Source of the DNA: Actinomycetes bacterium
Lineage (GTDB): Bacteria > Actinomycetota > Acidimicrobiia > Spongiisociales > UBA5794
Length of the DNA stretch: 8,507 nt
Direction of reading: 5' to 3'
Assembly (NCBI GenBank): GCA_023336855.1
Contig: JAMBLK010000198.1
Location: 1 to 8,507 of the forward strand
Shown: piece by piece, positions 6,365-8,507 of the stretch
Layout: the number at the start of each line of letters is the position of its first letter
Numbering within the stretch: the stretch's first letter is position 1
The notes under the pieces: generated by a model
What the model was told of the DNA's origin: nothing
What the model saw: the letters and a program-made list of their open reading frames with translations, nothing else
Databases searched by the model: none
Program-made: the position numbers and the translations under genes

Positions 6365-6802
6365 ATGGCACTCGGTCCGATCGAGTTGCTGGTGATCGGG
6401 TTCCCAGGGAACCGGTTCACCGGGGGAATCCTCCCAGAGATCGAGCGACTCGTCGACAACGACGTGATCACGCTTGTCGACGCGCTACTCATCTACAAGG
6501 ACGACGCCGGAGACGTTGAGATCATCGAACTCGACCAGATCGATGCAGGCCAGGACGTGGCCGCGCTGAGCCGGTTCCTCGAAAAGAGCAACGGGCTGAT
6601 CTCGGAAGAGGACATGGAGGGCTTCGCCGACGCGTTGGAGCCCGGCTCCTCCGCCGCGGCGCTGGCATTCGAACACACGTGGTTCAAGCCGCTGCGGGAC
6701 GAACTCGTTGACTCGGGGGGCATCCTCCTCGCCAACATGCGGATCCCGGGACTCGTCGTGGACGAGGTTCTCGCCGCCGTTGCAGCACTCGAAGACGAAT
6801 AG
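6365..6802 (+). CDS. DUF6325/DUF1269-like small acidic protein, function unknown
   Basis: A 145-residue, strongly acidic protein. Its opening GPIELLVIGFPGNRFTG (4-20), the middle section rich in D/E and short hydrophobic strands (33-58), the EPGSSAAALAFEHTW segment (92-106) and the closing GLVVDEVLAAVAALE match, from memory, the actinobacterial DUF6325 family (often labelled DUF1269-like). There is no signal peptide and no clear membrane span, so a soluble cytoplasmic protein is expected. No catalytic motif is visible. The ATG at 6365 has a perfect AAGGAG six bases upstream (6353-6358); the frame could extend to 6308 but without support. It is divergent from argC and 13 bases ahead of the SHOCT gene, whose ribosome site starts on its stop codon. 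The pair is therefore likely one transcript. No molecular role is claimed. Confidence 0.85.
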   Translation: MALGPIELLVIGFPGNRFTGGILPEIERLVDNDVITLVDALLIYKDDAGDVEIIELDQIDAGQDVAALSRFLEKSNGLISEEDMEGFADALEPGSSAAALAFEHTWFKPLRDELVDSGGILLANMRIPGLVVDEVLAAVAALEDE

Positions 6803-6815
6803 GGAGGAACTCACA

Positions 6816-7178
6816 ATGCCAAGAAGACGTGGACGCCCGGGTATCGCAGGAACGATGGCCCGAACCGCAGTGATCGCAGGGACCGCCACCGCAGTGAGCG
6901 GAGGCATGAGGAATAGGTCCGCGAACAAGCAGGCTGCCCAGCAGGAGCAAGCCGACGCGAATCAGGCTGCATACGAATCACAGGCGCAACTGGACGAGAT
7001 GCAGGCCCAGTTGAACTCCGTGCAAGCCCAGCAAGCCCCGGCCCCTCAGCCTGCGGTCGCCGCTGCCCCTCCGGCCAATGACGTCATGGGGCAACTCCAG
7101 AGACTGGCCGACATGAAGAATGCAGGCTTGCTCACCGACGCCGAGTTCGCATCTGCGAAGGCGAAACTGCTCGGCTGA
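6816..7178 (+). CDS. SHOCT-domain protein with hydrophobic N-terminus and Q-rich linker
   Basis: A 120-residue protein in three parts. First is a basic, then mildly hydrophobic N-terminus (residues 1-31, RRRGRPG then ARTAVIAGTATAVSGG). Next is a long Gln/Ala-rich, coiled-coil-like stretch ending in a Pro/Ala linker (37-87). Last is a C-terminal SHOCT domain (about 90-120) with the typical pattern QLQRLADMKNAGLLTDAEF and a closing KAKLLG. SHOCT is a short C-terminal helical module thought to mediate oligomerisation or partner contact. The N-terminus is too weak to call a membrane span with confidence. GGGAGG (6802-6807) precedes the ATG by eight bases. The DUF6325 + SHOCT neighbourhood recurs, from memory, in actinobacteria, which suggests that the two proteins work together. 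Function is unknown. Confidence 0.85.
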   Translation: MPRRRGRPGIAGTMARTAVIAGTATAVSGGMRNRSANKQAAQQEQADANQAAYESQAQLDEMQAQLNSVQAQQAPAPQPAVAAAPPANDVMGQLQRLADMKNAGLLTDAEFASAKAKLLG

Positions 7179-7197
7179 TACAAAGGAACGTGGCGAA

Positions 7198-7238
7198 CAG
7201 GGCCGGACGGCCGGGGTCTCTCCGGTCTTCCGGCCCTG
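7198..7238 (+). terminator. GC-rich hairpin, possible terminator after the SHOCT gene
   Basis: A perfect 10-base inverted repeat (CAGGGCCGGA / TCCGGCCCTG) encloses 21 bases that can pair again through CCGG at 7211-7214 and 7222-7225. It starts 20 bases after the SHOCT stop and ends 35 bases before the next gene. There is no T-run, so it is not a classical intrinsic terminator, but GC-rich actinobacteria often have hairpins of this kind between transcription units. The remainder of 7179-7273 has no other clear signal. Confidence 0.5.
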
Positions 7239-7273
7239 GTGCTAATTCCGAAGTCACGCCAGGCTATGCGGAT

Positions 7274-8431
7274 ATGAAACTGCGGATCTCTCTCCTAGTC
7301 CTGTTCGTCGCGACGCTCGTTGTCGCCGCTTTCCCTGTGCTTGCGCAGACAGATGCGGAAGAGGGTCCCGTTGTTCAATCTGTGATGTTCTTCTCACCAA
7401 CGTGCCCGCACTGTGAACTCGTCATCAACGAGCACTTGCCCGTCATCTTCGAGCAATTTGGCGGCGAGCCGGTCGTGCTCTTCGACGACACCGTTTCTCC
7501 AGAGGAAGTCGCCTTCTACGAGATGACCAATGGAACGCTCGAGATCCTCCTGGTCGACGCGAGCGTGGAGATCGGTGCGATCATGTTCGGTGAGGACAGC
7601 GAGCGGCTCGGTATCGACCGAGCAGGCGTGCCCCGACTCGACGTTGAGGACATCTACCTCGTCGGATCAGAACAGATTCCAGCGGAGTTCCCCGGCATCA
7701 TCGAAGAAGGCCTTGCGAACGGTGGCATCGCGTGGCCCGACGTCCCCGGTCTCGACGCGGCCTTGGCAACGATTCCCGGCTACTCGGGAGTCGACCAGCC
7801 GTCCACCGATGAGGGCACCGGCAGCTCGTCGGAAGCACTCCCGTCGGCCGGGAACGAATCGGTCGGTGACAAGATCGCACGGGATCCACTGGGCAACGGC
7901 CTCGCGATCCTCGTCCTGGCCGGACTGCTCGCAAGCCTCATACTCGTTCCCGTCCTGGTTCATCGCGGCTCCCTCCACGGTGGCCCCGCATGGGTCATCC
8001 CCGTCTTTGCCGTCATCGGCCTCGGAGTGTCTCTGTATCTGGCAAGCGTCGAGACGAGCGGCGTCGAGGCCGTCTGTGGACCCGTCGGCGACTGCAACGC
8101 CGTGCAACAGAGCGCCTACGCCTCCATCTTCGGGATACCCATAGGAGTCCTCGGAGCGATTGCCTACATCGGCCTCATCATCGGCTGGATCGTGACGAAG
8201 TTCGCGAAGGGCCGCACGGCCGACATCGCATCATTCCTGATCGCCGTGACCGCGTTCGGCGGCACCATGTTCTCGATCTACCTGACGTTCCTCGAGCCGT
8301 TCGTGATCGGAGCCACCTGCTTGTGGTGTCTGACCTCGGCGCTCGCCATCGTCGGGTTGCTCTGGTTCACGGCCCCACCTGGGTGGGCCGCCTTCGAGCG
8401 ACTTCGCGGGTCGAACGCGACCGAAACGTAA
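7274..8431 (+). CDS. Thioredoxin-like/VKOR fusion, predicted disulfide-forming membrane protein
   Basis: A 385-residue exported membrane protein. Residues 1-24 form a signal peptide or membrane anchor with a likely cut after PVLA. A thioredoxin-like domain follows (about 33-160) with the DsbA-type motif CPHC (44-47) and a probable cis-proline in GVP (Pro120). After a Ser/Gly/Pro-rich linker (170-200) come five predicted membrane spans (about 208-229, 239-257, 286-306, 318-340, 351-367). The last four make a VKOR core with the loop cysteines Cys268 and Cys274 and the quinone-side redox motif CLWC (349-352). Positively charged loops fit a topology with all cysteines outside. The expected role is to oxidise protein thiols and pass electrons to a quinone. 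The ATG at 7274 has a weak ribosome site; a GTG at 7190 in the same frame would read through the hairpin and bury the signal peptide, so it is disfavoured. Confidence 0.9.
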   Translation: MKLRISLLVLFVATLVVAAFPVLAQTDAEEGPVVQSVMFFSPTCPHCELVINEHLPVIFEQFGGEPVVLFDDTVSPEEVAFYEMTNGTLEILLVDASVEIGAIMFGEDSERLGIDRAGVPRLDVEDIYLVGSEQIPAEFPGIIEEGLANGGIAWPDVPGLDAALATIPGYSGVDQPSTDEGTGSSSEALPSAGNESVGDKIARDPLGNGLAILVLAGLLASLILVPVLVHRGSLHGGPAWVIPVFAVIGLGVSLYLASVETSGVEAVCGPVGDCNAVQQSAYASIFGIPIGVLGAIAYIGLIIGWIVTKFAKGRTADIASFLIAVTAFGGTMFSIYLTFLEPFVIGATCLWCLTSALAIVGLLWFTAPPGWAAFERLRGSNATET

Positions 8432-8487
8432 CCGGCACTTCGGATTCCGGCGGATTTGGCTAGAACCGGGGAGACAACAGGAAGTAG

Positions 8488-8507
8488 TACGCCATACGTA
8501 TGGCGTA
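8488..8507. repeat. Perfect 20-base palindrome at the window edge
   Basis: TACGCCATAC is followed at once by its reverse complement, with no loop, centred between 8497 and 8498. It runs to the last base and may extend beyond. A zero-loop palindrome fits a dimeric protein's operator better than an RNA terminator. The preceding 8432-8487 stretch after the VKOR stop has no gene that I can support; it holds only a few CCGG repeats and a purine-rich AGGAAG at 8479-8484. Confidence 0.7.

Noticed and set aside
6201..6371. N-terminal extension of argC to an ATG at 6371
   Set aside because: It would run through the promoter/operator block and overlap the start of the divergent gene; the NADP motif then sits far too deep in the protein.
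7190..7273. GTG at 7190 as start of the Trx-VKOR gene
   Set aside because: AAAGGA is only two bases from it, the added residues cross a strong hairpin, and the signal peptide would become internal.
8479..8507. Start of another plus-strand gene at ATG 8500 with AGGAAG at 8479-8484
   Set aside because: The spacing of about 15 bases is too long and the frame is cut off after two codons, so nothing can be supported.

Overview
The window is GC-rich, uses ATG and GTG starts behind clear purine-rich ribosome binding sites, and is densely packed with no broken genes. It is almost certainly from an actinobacterium. The gene set (argC, argJ, argB, argR, argG, argH; a DUF6325-type protein paired with a SHOCT protein; a VKOR-type membrane protein) fits Actinomycetota. 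A deep or uncultured lineage such as the Acidimicrobiia is possible, but that placement is a guess.

Positions 13-6200 (minus strand) hold an arginine-biosynthesis operon in the order argC-argJ-argB-argR-argG-argH. ArgC, ArgJ and ArgB carry out the acetylated (cyclic) half of the pathway. ArgR is the arginine repressor. ArgG and ArgH convert citrulline and aspartate to arginine and fumarate. The first five genes are joined by 4-base stop/start overlaps or a 1-base gap, so they are probably translationally coupled. The chain breaks before argH at a 79-base spacer with a 7-base tandem repeat (4.7 copies of GTACTGA) between two small hairpins. argD and argF, which sit between argB and argR in many actinobacterial clusters, are absent here. 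ArgR carries Asn in place of the first Asp of its GDDT ligand-binding motif.

Positions 6201-6364 are the divergent control region. An AT-rich block just upstream of argC (about 6224-6258) has a plausible sigma-70-type promoter overlapping ArgR-box-like half-sites, so the operon is probably autoregulated through ArgR.

Positions 6365-8431 (plus strand) hold three non-arginine genes. First come a small acidic DUF6325-like protein and a small SHOCT-domain protein, adjacent and probably co-transcribed. A GC-rich hairpin follows, then a secreted/membrane protein fusing an N-terminal thioredoxin-like domain (CPHC motif) to a C-terminal VKOR domain (CLWC motif). This last protein is probably a one-polypeptide disulfide-forming system combining DsbA-like and DsbB-like functions. 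The window ends in a perfect 20-base palindrome (8488-8507) of unknown role.

No RNA genes, CRISPR arrays, insertion sequences or phage genes were seen. Most of the window is ordinary metabolism. The points most worth checking are the ArgR substitution, the argG-argH spacer, and the Trx-VKOR fusion.
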